From positions 74,805,255 to 74,869,254 of the forward strand of contig CM067084.1 of assembly GCA_034008185.1 (NCBI GenBank): a stretch of 64,000 nt of DNA. Direction: 5' to 3'. The translations under genes were made by a program, and so were the position numbers. The stretch is from Gorsachius magnificus. Its lineage: Eukaryota; Chordata; Aves; Pelecaniformes; Ardeidae. Shown here piece after piece: positions 27,604 through 38,129 of this stretch. The notes under the pieces are model-generated. The model worked only from the letters and a program-made list of their open reading frames with translations, did not search any database and was not told where the DNA came from. How positions within the stretch are numbered: position 1 is the stretch's first letter; each line of letters begins with the position of its first letter.

Positions 27604-27842
27604 TGTCCTGGTTTCGGCTGGGACAGAGTTAATTTTTTTCCTAGAGCTGGTATGTTGCTGTGTTTTGGGTTTAGTACTAGAAGAATGTTGATAACACACT
27701 GACCGTTGGGTAATGCTTAGACTGGCCAAGGACTTAGCTCTCAGCTCTGCCAGGGGCATGAGAAGCTGGGAGGGGGCACAGCCAGGACAGCTGACCCAAA
27801 CTGACCAAAGGGATATTCCAGACCATAGGACATCATGCTCAG

Positions 27843-27850
27843 TATATAAA
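27843..27850 (+). promoter_or_regulatory. TATA box inside LTR copy 1
   Basis: TATATAAA lies about 240 bp into the LTR within a segment identical in copy 2 (CATGCTCAGTATATAAA). This is the expected U3 core promoter position. Whether it is active in this genome is unknown. Confidence 0.6.
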
Positions 27851-28031
27851 GATGGGGGAAGAAGAAGGAAGGGGGGGACATTTGGAGTGATGGCGTTTGT
27901 CTTCCCAAGTAACTCTTACATGTGATGGAGCCCTGCTGTCCTGGGGATGGCTGAGCACCTGCCTGCCCATGGGAAGTGGTGAATGAATTCCTTGGTTTGC
28001 TTTGCTTGTGCACGCGGCTTTTGCTTTCTCT

Positions 28032-28037
28032 ATTAAA
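28032..28037 (+). terminator. Polyadenylation signal inside LTR copy 1
   Basis: ATTAAA is the commonest variant of the AATAAA signal. It lies about 185 bp after the TATA box and is followed by a GT/T-rich stretch (CTGTCTTTGTCTTG). The second LTR has ATTAAG at the matching place. Confidence 0.55.
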
Positions 28038-28163
28038 CTGTCTTTGTCTTGACCCACGAGTTTTCTCACTTCTACTCCTCTGATTCTCTCCCCATCCCAC
28101 TGTGGGGGGAGTGAGTGAACGGCTGCGTGATGCTGAGTTGCCAGCCGGGGTTAAACCACAACA

Positions 28164-28168
28164 CTACC
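28164..28168. repeat. Target-site duplication, right (LTR 1)
   Basis: CTACC lies directly after the terminal CA of the LTR and matches 27599-27603 exactly. Confidence 0.85.
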
Positions 28169-29806
28169 TGAGAAATAAATACTGTCATTGCCAATAGATT
28201 TTAGCAAGTTATTTTGCCATTCCCACTAAACTGCTGGACATCCGATTGTAAAGAAAAAAGCAGCAAATGCTAAATGATGATCTGGTTGAATGTTTAAATG
28301 GTATTAATTGCATCCAGTAAATGGACTATGCTGTTTATAGACAAATGTTGATTTACTTTTGTGTCTTCATCAATAGTTTTGATCTTGTATTGATAACATA
28401 ATTGAAGTTATACTGCTCCTCTATTAGAATGAAATACTGCTATGTTTAACAGTTTGCTCTCTACTTGAAAAAGTTTCAGGCAATTCAAGGAAAAGTAGAC
28501 AACACTCAAACTAATGGCTGGTAAGATGGGAAAATAATAGCAGCAAAGAAGTTAAGAGACAACACAAACCCTAAAAAGTGCTGGGGAATTCAGAATCAGT
28601 GTGCATACTGAGATCAACATCAATATGTAGAAGGCAATTACAGCTGAACTTTAAAATTAGGTGTAACTTTGATCCAAGATCTGAAAGGTGTCAACTGCTA
28701 AATTCTAAGTAAAATTCTTGGTTTCCATCAAGAAAATATATAAATAAAGGGCCCAAGTACCACTGTTAACCTCAATACGGCTGTGTGGATGCTCAGAAGA
28801 CCTCAGAACTTCTACCTCCAACAAATACAAACTCAGGGTTCTAGTTCTAGGCAACCACAAGATGTCTTTAATTACACAAGATTTTACACTGATCTCAGAA
28901 AACTCGACATTAAACACTATCTCACTGACTCTGCTGCTGGCAAAAATGCTTTTGCATTTTTTGGTCCAGTTGAGCATCATGATCCATTCTTCTAGAAATC
29001 AGACAAACAAGCATTCCGAAGAGAGTTACGCTATTATGCAGAAGACTCCGGTTTAGTTTATAATGCTGGCCAGTTACTAGAAATATCCCCCTGCAGTTAA
29101 GAACCTGACCCAGCACTAACGGAGCTCAGACGTTTTCACTGATTCCTATATGCTTTGGATCAGGAAAACGCATTGCTACAGAGCACCTCTCTCTCACATC
29201 AGTCATTCAAAATAAAGATTCCACTTGCCTGAAAATCTGCATCTGAGTCCCTGGGGTGTGCAAAGTTGCCCTCAGCCTCCTCCATGACCTCCAGCCATTT
29301 CGGAGCACTGAGCAGGGAGGGCTCATGACTTTTTTTGTGCAGCTCTGCTACGGATAGCTGTGGGGAGAGAAAGGTAAACCAGCAGCTAGACACCAAGCCT
29401 GCTTCCTATGAAATCAGCCTGAAACAACCCTGGCCATCAGGAAGATTAGAATAAGGCTGTGTTTTGGCCAAGCATGAGACTCAGTGATGTAGCTGGATTT
29501 CTTTCCCTATTTTAAAGCTTAATTTTATGCCAAGTTAAAGACAGACATCACCTACAGTTTATGAACAAATTCTTTCCTTCTCTTTTCTGGAATTAATATT
29601 CAAATAACATAAAAATTATTAAATCATAGCAAAACATTGAAGCCAAACTGTTTCTGAGTAAACCAGAGTCTTGTTTCGGGATCAGCTTCCTCCTTCTGCT
29701 TTTCTCCAGCCAGTCACTGACTGGGACTCAGGCAATTCCCAAGTGGCATTTGAGAGACATTTCTGAAACCTCCTCCTCTTGGCAGGATCCTTAAGCCTAT
29801 TCATTT

Positions 29807-29856
29807 AAAAAAAAAAAAAAAAACAAAAAAAAAACCAAACAACACCAACCACAAAA
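29807..29856. repeat. A-rich low-complexity tract
   Basis: Runs of A broken by single C bases, grading into CAAAC/CAACACC words. It looks like an expanded poly(A) microsatellite and no retrocopy body is attached. Confidence 0.8.
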
Positions 29857-29977
29857 CACTTCATATGAGCCTGCAAACAAGATCCCCTTCCCCTGACAGT
29901 GAGGTAGAAAAAAAAAAAGATCATGAATAAAATAAATGAAAGGAGACAGAGCATGGGGAACTTCCCTGTAAAATGTT

Positions 29978-29992
29978 GGGGGGGTGGGGGGG
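29978..29992 (+). other. Potential G-quadruplex
   Basis: Two runs of seven G separated by one T can supply four G-triplets with loops of one base. A further GGGG lies about 20 bp upstream. Confidence 0.5.
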
Positions 29993-30203
29993 AAGAATTG
30001 GAGGTTGCAGTGCAGGGAAAGTGTTGTTTATAGCAAAGAGCAAGATACAAAGAAAATTGGCCAGGTGAAAGCGTCTGATTGTGTTACAGTGAACCCCAGC
30101 TAAATGAATATCTGACACTAAATAAATCTCTTAATAAAATTACTGCACTCTAGTACCCTACACACTCTGCATATGTAATAAAACTCTTTAAAATGAATAG
30201 CTG

Positions 30204-30445
30204 ATAAGGAAATGAACCTGTTCAGGAAATGAATAAACACACTTTCGCATATACACACAGAAATACCAAATGGTGAAACATACTCATAGTGATTATCAGA
30301 CTGTTAAAATAATAACCCTGTGAAATAAATAAATCTGCCCCACAGCAAATTATGTCTCTGCTGTACTTATGGTGAAACCTTCTACAAACACCTGATAAAG
30401 GAATAAACCTGTTAAAGGAATAAATTGACTGTACAGTAAGGTTAT
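30204..30445 (+). repeat. Degenerate local repeat
   Basis: CTGATAAGGAAATGAACCTG at about 30200 resembles CTGATAAAGGAATAAACCTG at about 30391, each followed by a GGAAT(G)AATAAA-like word. TGGTGAAACATACT at about 30271 likewise resembles TGGTGAAACCTTCT at about 30371. The pattern suggests an old local duplication with a period of roughly 100 to 190 bp that has since decayed. Confidence 0.4.
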
Positions 30446-31929
30446 CCACAGATTTACACTGGACTGCAGTGATAAACCTTCTTTTTCATTAGTCCAATAG
30501 ATCATAGGATATACAGTACTTACAAATGTTTCAGCATTAAATATAAGCTGGAGTGCTCTGCTGTATGTATGCATTTGAGGGCAGGGGGTCAATAAATAGA
30601 CTGAATGTTGCTTCACAAAATATCTGTCAGTGTGCATTAGCAGAATACCCGATCAAGAGATGAGCTGGCTGTAAAACATCCCCTGCACACCTGATCTTCC
30701 AGACCATATATGCTAACGGCAGCCTGGGGTTCAGCAGGTCTCAAAATCACACGAGTTATTTAAATGCTTAACCCCATGCACCCAGGATTTTAAAAAAATT
30801 AAATGTAGTAAGACCACAATGCATTTCTGTAGGTGGGTTTTTATCCTTTCTACATATGCCCTCCCCCCAAAATTGCCAGACCTAATGCCAGAGACCTGTG
30901 CCAGGCTCTGAAACATCAAAGTGCAAGAGCTGCTGATAGTAAAGCCTACAAAAGAGCTGTGGGCTGTCCCCACGGCCACGGCTCACAACATGTCCTTGCA
31001 TTGCTTCTACGCAGCAAAAGGGACAAGAGGAGTCAGGATCAGGCCCCTGCCCCATCTTGCAGGAGGACCAGAGCTGCTTCCTAATGATGATGCTGACCTG
31101 CTCAGGCCATAACTAGAATGGAAAGGGTAATACTAGAGAGCAGGTAGAGCCTCCTTTTCTGGCTGCCTAAAGCTTCTAGGATATGATGGAGTATATGGTG
31201 CTATAGAGTATTTCTCCCTAAGACGAGCAGATTTTGGGCAAGTATAGGAAATACCATGGGGCTAATCGACTTTAAGTGGCTGTGAAAGGCGAATTGGTGG
31301 GAGAAGAGAAAATACTGTAAAAAATCTCTAGTGAGATGCAGAAGACAGTATTTTCCTCAGAAAAAGCCCAAATGCTCACTATCGGATGAGCCATTACCAG
31401 AGGAATCCCACATTAAATACAGGCTGACTTGAGGGTCAGGAAAAAAGGAGATTCAGGACTCCACTCCCAGAGTCCACACACCAACCAGCCACAAGGAAGA
31501 CAAGGACAATCCCATTCATCCCTCCAAATTTCCGACAGACCCTGTTTTAAGAGGCAACATGCGAGACACAAATGCTGAGAGCAACAAGGCTGCAGACCAC
31601 AAGGGAAGCTCCAGTCCTACTGCTGTCCCTCCTCACACAGCCAAGTCCTTTTTCAACAAATTGGTTCCACTGGGATCAAACATTTGTATAAGGCACATGA
31701 ATAGGTTTAATAATATTTTAAACCCACAAAAATATTAGAAGATAACAGTCTTTAAATTCCTAGGCAGCCGAGGCAAACGAGCTTCCAGCCTCCTTGATGG
31801 GGCTGTTCACTCAGCCCAACCCCAGAGCTAAAGGAGGTGAAGGAAAGGAAAAAGAAAGGGAGAAAACTTCTATGCTCTTGCCAGCGTTCCAGGAAAGGGG
31901 AGGGACGAGCAAGTAATGCGGAGAACAAC

Positions 31930-32160
31930 TAAGATGAAATGTGATGTTGAAATGAATAAGTAAGTTCATTATATTCTACAACATGATAAGACTTTGCAGG
32001 CCTGATTACAACATTAAGGGACGGTGCTGCAATATTATAAATTACAGGGTGAAGCACTCCTGTTTCTGTCTCTATATTTCTAAGGTGGGAGAAGTTAATT
32101 ATTTTTATAGGTCTAGATATTGCAAGGATGAGGATATCAGAATATCTTGTCATCAAGTCT
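31930..32160. other. Candidate conserved non-coding block
   Basis: Repeat-free AT-rich sequence with words such as TTACAACATTAAGG, AATATTATAAATTACAGGG and GTTAATTATTTTTATAGG. The texture is that of a conserved enhancer-type element. No alignment was possible. Confidence 0.22.
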
Positions 32161-32540
32161 AAAGACAGCAGCGGAGAAGAGGCGGAGGGGAAGGGGGGGA
32201 ACCACCCCGTTTAAAGAAAATTATTATAAAAATACTAAAAATGATATATAGATTTTTTGACCTACATCCATCATTTTTACATGCCTAGGTACTTCATGCC
32301 TTGTCTCCATAAACCATCACTCTGTTATTTTTCATGAGGCTGAGAGTAAATGGCCAAAGCTTAAGACTTGGAAGTAAAAAAAATTAAATAAATATATAAA
32401 TAAAATCAACATGAGTGAAAAGGTTAATGGGAATTTGTATGATTTTATTATTATTAAGGAACACAGGGAGAAGAACAGCATTTCTAGCACTCTAAGTGGC
32501 CTGTAGTACAATCAGTAACCCTGAAGTATATTCAGCAATC

Positions 32541-32560
32541 TTTTTTTTTTTTTTTTTTTT
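32541..32560. repeat. Poly(T) run of 20
   Basis: An uninterrupted T20 tract directly upstream of the unique block at 32600-32830. Confidence 0.9.
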
Positions 32561-32599
32561 CAATTGCCCACCGCAGGCTATATTACAAATACATAAATC

Positions 32600-32830
32600 A
32601 TAATGTTTCAACAAAAGCAAAATTTAATTTTCTCCTTTCAGCTGTTATCTGGGCTGGGTGGTATATGGCAGGCTGCGGCCGAGTCATTTATTACACTTGC
32701 TGAATGGATAATGGCAGGGAGAGTCTATTATACCCAGCTTTGTTAGGGCTTTGAATGTGCTACTGAAACCTGTGGCAGTCTAAATCTCTTTACATCTGTA
32801 ATAGATACACAGCACTCTATTATTTCATGC
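32600..32830. other. Candidate conserved non-coding block
   Basis: Unique sequence with no repeat content, containing GAGTCATTTATTACACTTGC, ATGGATAATGGC and TTTACATCTGTAATAG words. It is bounded by a poly(T) run on the left and a G-rich tract on the right. It reads like a vertebrate conserved non-coding element, but this is only an impression. Confidence 0.28.
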
Positions 32831-32857
32831 CAGAGCAAAATTAAATAGTTGTGTGGA

Positions 32858-32891
32858 GGGGGAGGGAGGAGGGCTGGGGGGAGCAGAGGGG
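32858..32891 (+). other. Potential G-quadruplex
   Basis: Runs of 5, 3, 3, 6 and 4 G are separated by loops of one to six bases, which meets the usual G3+N1-7 rule on the plus strand. A further GGGG follows at 32896. It lies beside the candidate conserved block at 32600-32830. Confidence 0.6.
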
Positions 32892-34189
32892 CTCTGGGGA
32901 TGGCACAGGGTATTTTGCTGAAAATGCTTTAAAAGCAGCAGTGGCTCCAGGACTCGTGCTCATCTCACAGACCCATTTTTGGGTTGCTTTTGAAGATGCC
33001 TGTCTTAATGGGCAATGCCTCTGTGCTCGGCTCATGAAATATTATGCAGGGCCCCTTCCCCCTCCAGGGTGATATTTTGCAGAATTGCAGGATAACAACA
33101 ACCCTCATGGGCCCAGCCTTGGTGCAGCACGAAAAATCTGTTCTAGTCACTGTGTTCCTGTCTCCCTGGAGAGTATTCAATTCGTGCCCTTGGCGGGCGG
33201 TGGGTGGGCACCACCCATGTTACCAGCTTTAACACAGGCACCCCATGTGGGGAAGGAGATGTGGAGGGAGCTTGCAGCTGAAGCTGGTGGCCACAGAGCA
33301 GTGCCCCTGGACTCTGGGCTGCAGGATGGTCTCCTCTTTCTTATGTGCCCCCACTGTCTCAGGCAAGCACCGCCATCCCCTGATCCTCACCTTCCCACCA
33401 GCCAGACTGCCAAGGGCCAGCAGGCAACCTTACATCTTCGTCATTAGCTCCCTCACTAATTGCTTGTCCAGCAGCTTGCTGTCCCCCCAGCCCAGGAAAG
33501 GCTGGAGCATGACTGAGTGCAACAGTACCCAGCATGCCGAGATGATGCTCATCAGAAAAAAATATTTTGCTGCTGTTTTTGAAAATGAGAAACTCCAGAT
33601 TTCTAGAAAAAAACATGATTATTGGCAAAAAATGGAGTTATGGATTTGGAGGGTTTGTTAACTGGTGATTTTTATGGTCAACTGACATGGCATATGTACA
33701 AATCAAGGGCAACACTACCTCCTCCAGCCACAAATTTTTATTTGGTTTGGGTACAAGTCCAGCCTGTGAAGCAGCTCCTAGGCAGAGGCAAGTGCTGCAG
33801 CAGAGGTGCACACTGGCCTCCTACCAGCACAAGCGTACAAACCCAGAAGGCTACAGAAGCTCTCACACCCACCGACCTCTCACACGCGCAGGCAGAGGCA
33901 GCTATAAACAAGGACTGTTTCTTCAGAGCAGGAAGGTGCTTGGTTATTGAACCTGCTGCCTTCTTGACAACTGAAACTAGTAGATAATGGAGGGCAGAAG
34001 GCAAAGCCTTCCATGACAGCATCTGTAATATCCTTTCGAGGGTGTTTGTGGCAACATCACTTTTTACACCATTGCTGTTGCGTTCCAGCACACACCAAAC
34101 ACGCTTTTTATACACACTTAGCAGAGACTTGATTGCATCCTTCCCACAGTGCTTCCAACCAAACAACTACAAAAGGAAAGACATGGGAG

Positions 34190-34540
34190 TCATAGAATTA
34201 TAGAATTGCTTAGGTTGGAAAAGACCTTTAAGATCATCAAGTCCAACCATTAACCTCACGCTGCCAAGTCCACCACTAAACCATGTCCCTAAGCACCTCG
34301 TCTGCCCAGCTTTTAAATACCTCCAGGGATGGGGACTCGACTGCTTCCCTGGGCAGCCAGTTCCAGTCCTTGACAACCCTTTTGGGGAAGAAATTTTTCC
34401 TAATGTCCAATCTAAACCTCCCCTGGTGCAACTTTAGGCCATTTCCTCTTGTCCTATCACCCATTACCTGGGAGAAGAGACAGACCCCCACCTCCCTACA
34501 ACCTCCTTTCAGACAGTTGTAGAGGGCGATAAGCCCCCCC
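34190..34540 (-). mobile_element. CR1 LINE, 5'-truncated, with ORF2 C-terminus
   Basis: The plus strand begins TCATAGAATTATAGAATTG (reversed octamer tail) and continues AGACCTTTAAGATCATCAAG. This is the 3' end of a minus-strand CR1. Reading the minus strand, an open frame ending at 34276 contains [12 protein letters not shown] and ends [17 protein letters not shown] recognise this as the typical C-terminal end of CR1 ORF2, just before the 3' UTR. About 350 bp remain of an element of several kb. It cannot move on its own. Its 3' block is the same subtype as those at 49315, 60927 and 61791. The 5' boundary is uncertain by about 30 bp. Confidence 0.92.
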
Positions 34541-34696
34541 ACCAGGGCCCCAGCAGCCTCCATGATGCTAGCTGGTTGGGACTTTGGGAAAGGTGAGGTA
34601 GCACTGGGGTGCCCCAGGGTACCTCAGCTGTCCAATAAGACTTCATACACATGGAGAAGATGCACATGACAGACTGGCTTAATGTATATGGTTGTG

Positions 34697-34710
34697 TTTC
34701 CCTCTGGTGG
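34697..34710 (-). promoter_or_regulatory. Possible CTCF-binding word
   Basis: TTTCCCTCTGGTGG matches 12 of 14 positions of the reverse complement of the CTCF core (CCASYAGRKGGCAS), including the central CCTCTGGTGG. A single core match in 64 kb is expected fairly often by chance, so this is only a pointer. Confidence 0.25.
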
Positions 34711-34890
34711 CTGGGATCAGTGGCTATGGAAACTTCTTGCAGAGCTCTCTCTGAGACCTCCTTTAGCTTACATGGTAGAGATCCATGTCACAAACATGCT
34801 ATCTGTACATATTAATGGTTTTCATTAAGTGGGCATATCTCCAAGACACAACACCACAGCCCCAAAGGTGCTAAAGCATGCAACTCTAAA

Positions 34891-34950
34891 CAAATAAAAA
34901 AAACCCCAAAAACCAAAAAACCAAAAAAAAAAAAAAATCACAAAAAAAAT
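34891..34950. repeat. A-rich low-complexity tract
   Basis: AAACAAATA, AAAAACCCC and CCAAAAAA words merge into poly(A) over about 60 bp. It is a decayed A-rich microsatellite. Confidence 0.8.
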
Positions 34951-36960
34951 CAGTGTCTTAAGGATCAGTTGCTTCTCAAAAGCCTTTTCCTGGGAAAGGA
35001 GCAAAAGAGAGAGGTGCCTTGAAGCAAACAAAACTGGCCAGGCCTCCGCTGCCCTGCTCAGCATCCATGGGTTAATGTAGCAATGCCCTTCGCAGTGCTG
35101 TGCACAAGAGACCTGATGACAAGTAAATTGGAGACAGAATAACAAGTTTCACTGAAGTTAGCCCCAATCTTAGTATTCCCCCAATAAAAAAAAACCAGTT
35201 CGTACTTTAGCTCCCCTTTACTCTATTATCAAGCAAGAATTCTCTTGCTACCTTACTTGTAATAGCATCGTCCTCCTCTCAGATAACAAGAAAAGACTTA
35301 CCCCATCCTCCTACCTGCTAAATCTTCTACCAATCTCAAGCGAGAGGATTAAAACTGCTACTGGGTGAGGCTGCAGTTGCTCTGTGCCTGCTCGCTTTTT
35401 AAAAAGCCATCTTATCTATGCTCAAAGAAGTAAAGGCTCTTCCCTCGATGTGTCGCTTTGTTATCGTGTACGGGCTCTTTCGCCATCACGCTTCCAAGGC
35501 AGATTGATTCAATCTGCAGATAGCAATGCCCCACTCCCTGGAGGAGCTAAAAGCCCCACAACTCCAAACGTGCCAACAGAGCGGTTTATTCTTTTATCAT
35601 TATAAGGGCTCACTCAGGGGAGGAAGTTTCATGCTTTTCTTTTGGAAACAGAGCTGCAGAGGGGCTTATATTTCCTCAGTTTTCACAGAGAAATCTGTTG
35701 ACCGACTGTTGGTCAACAAGTGCCATTCGTTTCCTTGCTCTGAAGCGTACTCCCCTTCGGGGGATTAAAACCTGCTTGTTTATGTTGCTTACCAAGACTT
35801 GCACCTATACACCCATCACTCTCCAGGAAAAGAGACACACACTCTCCCCTTTGGTTGAGTTTGTTTGTGTAGAAGAGCTGGGCTCTTGGACCAGCAAGTG
35901 ATGATGAGCTACAGGAAGGAGGTGAAAACAGGCATGTTTGCCCCTTGGAGTTTTCCTTCCCTTTCTATAATTGCTGCAGATCTCCAGCACTGATGACTGT
36001 CTGTCCCCATATTCCCACAACTAGCAAGTCACATTTTGGAGCTTGCACACACGGCGTCACTAAGCATACACCAGCAATGCCTTAGCTTCCATCTAAAACC
36101 ATATTTTTATCCCCCCCAGCTGCAAAGCAGCAATTGCATTGAAACATATGGTCTTCTTAGAGTGACACCGGTGCTTTTCTGTGGTACCAGAGCCAGCCCT
36201 GAGTTGGAAAGACCTTTGGGACAGATTTGCTCTATCTTTTGAGTTTTTCAGGGGCAAGCACGCAAGCACAGTTTGAATAATAAATGCATGAGGTTGTCAG
36301 TACATGTTGTCAGGCTGAAACAGAAGATTAGTTCTAACCCGAATTCAACATTCAAAAAAGTCCTTTTGCATCAGATACTTTGAGAATTTCACCAATTTTG
36401 TGCTTCTTATTCATGAAAGACCTGAAGGATAAGTAGCACCACCAGACATGAAAACAAACTCTTCTTGCTGATAAGTTTATGGATGCTGAGTACCTCTACA
36501 AGCCAACCCACACGTTCACGGTGATATATATGATTCTGAGAATGCTGTGCACCTAGTCGGGGTTTTATGAATGTGGTGTTATGCTGACAGAAAGGTGAAA
36601 TAACTGGGATCTGAATGCCTTCTGCCTTGCTAGACAAAACCAAGGGTACAGCTCCTGCTTCAGCATTCTGGGACTACAAATGAGTCCTACCACTTCACAA
36701 AACAAGGCAGCCAGGCAGAGCATAATCCACCACAGCATCAAAGTTACATCCCTTTTCAAGCCCCTCTTTTAAGACAACCTAGTATTAACCTTCTAAGCAT
36801 TTCTATCATCTTCATAAGTGTTCAGTGTTTTCTGAACCTTCCTAAATTGCTGTCAATGATACCCTATAGCAACGAGCACCAAAAAACAACTGTCCCTTGA
36901 GGGAATTTTCTCTACTGGTTATGTGATAACTAAGTTTCTTTTCATTGAACATTACCTTAT

Positions 36961-37010
36961 ACTCATTCTCATCTCTCATCATCTCACCTCATCACCTCAT
37001 TCTCATCTGT
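36961..37010. repeat. TCATC-rich degenerate tandem repeat
   Basis: Repeated CTCATC, TCATCATCTC and CACCTCATC words run over about 50 bp, with CATTCTCATCT occurring at both ends. It is an imperfect pyrimidine-rich minisatellite. Confidence 0.65.
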
Positions 37011-37539
37011 CTTATTCTGAATAAGAATTTGCCAGCATATTTCCCCTACATGTTATATCCTTTTGCCTGGCCTCTTCTTATGCATTCATTCTCTAGTATA
37101 AATGACCTGAATTTCCATATATGAAAGGTGTACCAGATCGCAAATAATTTCCATGAACCTTTTTTAAAATTCTTACTGCACTTAAAAACTTTGTTAAGGA
37201 TAACCAGAACTCAACAGTATATACATCTATCATATATATGTCATATTATACGCAAAACTGAAGCCAACTGATGGATCTGTTGACAGCAAAAGACTAAGAA
37301 GGAATGGGCCACCTTGGCAAATTAGCTTTCCACATTACTTGATACCCTTCCAGGGAAGAGTTCTGGTATAATGAGAAGCCATTAGTGAAACTGTGGTGGT
37401 AACCAAGCTTCTGGACTAGCTGAGGACCCAGTATCTCACAAAACGAAGACATTTGAGCAGAGCTCCAGAAATTCAGCATGGACATGGTGCAAACAGTCAG
37501 AGCTGGGGCATCGCTGTAAGCAGATCTCCTACTAAAGGG

Positions 37540-37799
37540 CTAGATAATGGTTTTAAACTAAAAGAGGGTAGATTCAGACTAGATATGACAGACATTTATT
37601 ATGAGGAGGGTGGTGAAACACTGGCGCAGGTTGCCCAGAGAGGTGGTAGATGCCCCATCCCTGAAGTGTTCAAGGTCAGGTTGGACAGGGCTCTGAGCAA
37701 CCTGATCTGATTGAAGGTGACCCTGCCCATGGCAGGGGGGCTGGACTAGATGGCCTTTAAAGGTCCCTTCCAACCCAAACCATTCTGTGATTCTATCAT
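37540..37799 (+). mobile_element. CR1 LINE, 5'-truncated, with ORF2 C-terminus
   Basis: A plus-strand CR1 end. It contains GTTTTAAACTAAAAGAGGG, GGTTGCCCAGAGAGGTGG and CCCCATCCCTGAAGTGTTC, then the 3' block AAAGGTCCCTTCCAACCC and the tail ATTCTGTGATTCTATC. The frame running to the stop at 37708-37710 contains GRFRLDM and PEVFKVRLDRALSNLI, the expected C-terminus of CR1 ORF2. The element is about 260 bp long and inactive. It belongs to the same broad subtype as the copy at 20165. Confidence 0.93.
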
Positions 37800-38116
37800 A
37801 GGTCAGGTCCAGAAGCTTGCAGGGGTTTTATCTCACTATCTCTATGTCACACAAAAATGCAAAAGCCACATTTATAATAGTGAGATTACCCAAAAGAACC
37901 TAAAGCTGGTGACCCCAAGTTAATTTGAAAGTCAGCTGAAACTGAAGACCTGCCTTGCTGTGGCGTCTTTGAAAACTCCATCCTGAAACATTGGAGACAT
38001 CCCATCTGTACCTCATGCATATGCTATTAAAAATAGATTTTATTTGGCACTACAGTAATAACCCCAGTCTCAAAGAAGGTTGTACTCCCTCTGTCCTCAA
38101 CACTGCACAGGTCCAG

Positions 38117-38129
38117 AAAAAAAAAAAAA
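38117..38129. repeat. Poly(A) run
   Basis: Thirteen A followed by CCAAAC. It is a short homopolymer. Confidence 0.85.

Larger units (their letters stand above)
27604..28163 (+). mobile_element. Solo LTR of an endogenous retrovirus (copy 1)
   Basis: A 560-bp LTR that starts TGTCCTGGTTTC and ends ACCACAACA, so it has the TG...CA ends of retroviral LTRs. It is flanked by the perfect 5-bp duplication CTACC. Inside are a TATA box (TATATAAA, 27843-27850) and a polyadenylation signal variant (ATTAAA, 28032-28037) in the order expected for U3, R and U5. No retroviral internal sequence, primer-binding site or gag/pol/env remnant adjoins it, so it is a solo LTR left by recombination between the two LTRs of a provirus. 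The 5-bp duplication favours an ERVL-like class; I do not assign a family name. It carries no open gene. Confidence 0.93.
28169..34189. other. Unique non-coding sequence, no gene seen
   Basis: No gene is supported. The stretch holds A-rich tracts at 29807-29856, G-rich quadruplex motifs at 29978-29992 and 32858-32891, a T20 run at 32541-32560 and a degenerate local repeat at 30204-30445. It also holds two blocks of possible conserved sequence (31930-32160 and 32600-32830). The GC-richer 33040-33500 part gives several overlapping open frames (to 142 codons) on both strands, with no recognisable protein. Confidence 0.55.
34541..37539. other. Unique non-coding sequence, no gene seen
   Basis: No gene is supported. 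Notable items are an A/C-rich low-complexity tract at 34891-34950, a CTCF-like word at 34697-34710, a small inverted repeat GTTGACC...GGTCAAC near 35697-35717 and a TCATC-rich tract at 36961-37010. Open frames do not exceed 106 codons, and the longest takes its sequence from the A-rich tract. Confidence 0.55.

Noticed and set aside
27741..28100. 119-codon minus-strand open frame inside LTR 1
   Set aside because: It is antisense to the LTR, and the similar frame in LTR 2 (41242-41610) exists only because the two LTRs are homologous. It has no protein features.
33085..34166. Cluster of open frames of 120 to 142 codons
   Set aside because: They overlap in different frames on both strands across a GC-richer patch, none shows a recognisable domain, and no splice-consistent gene structure was visible.
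36196..36222. CR1-like GAGTTGGAAAGACCTTTGGG word
   Set aside because: The octamer tail and the following CR1 landmarks are absent on both sides, so the similarity is probably chance.
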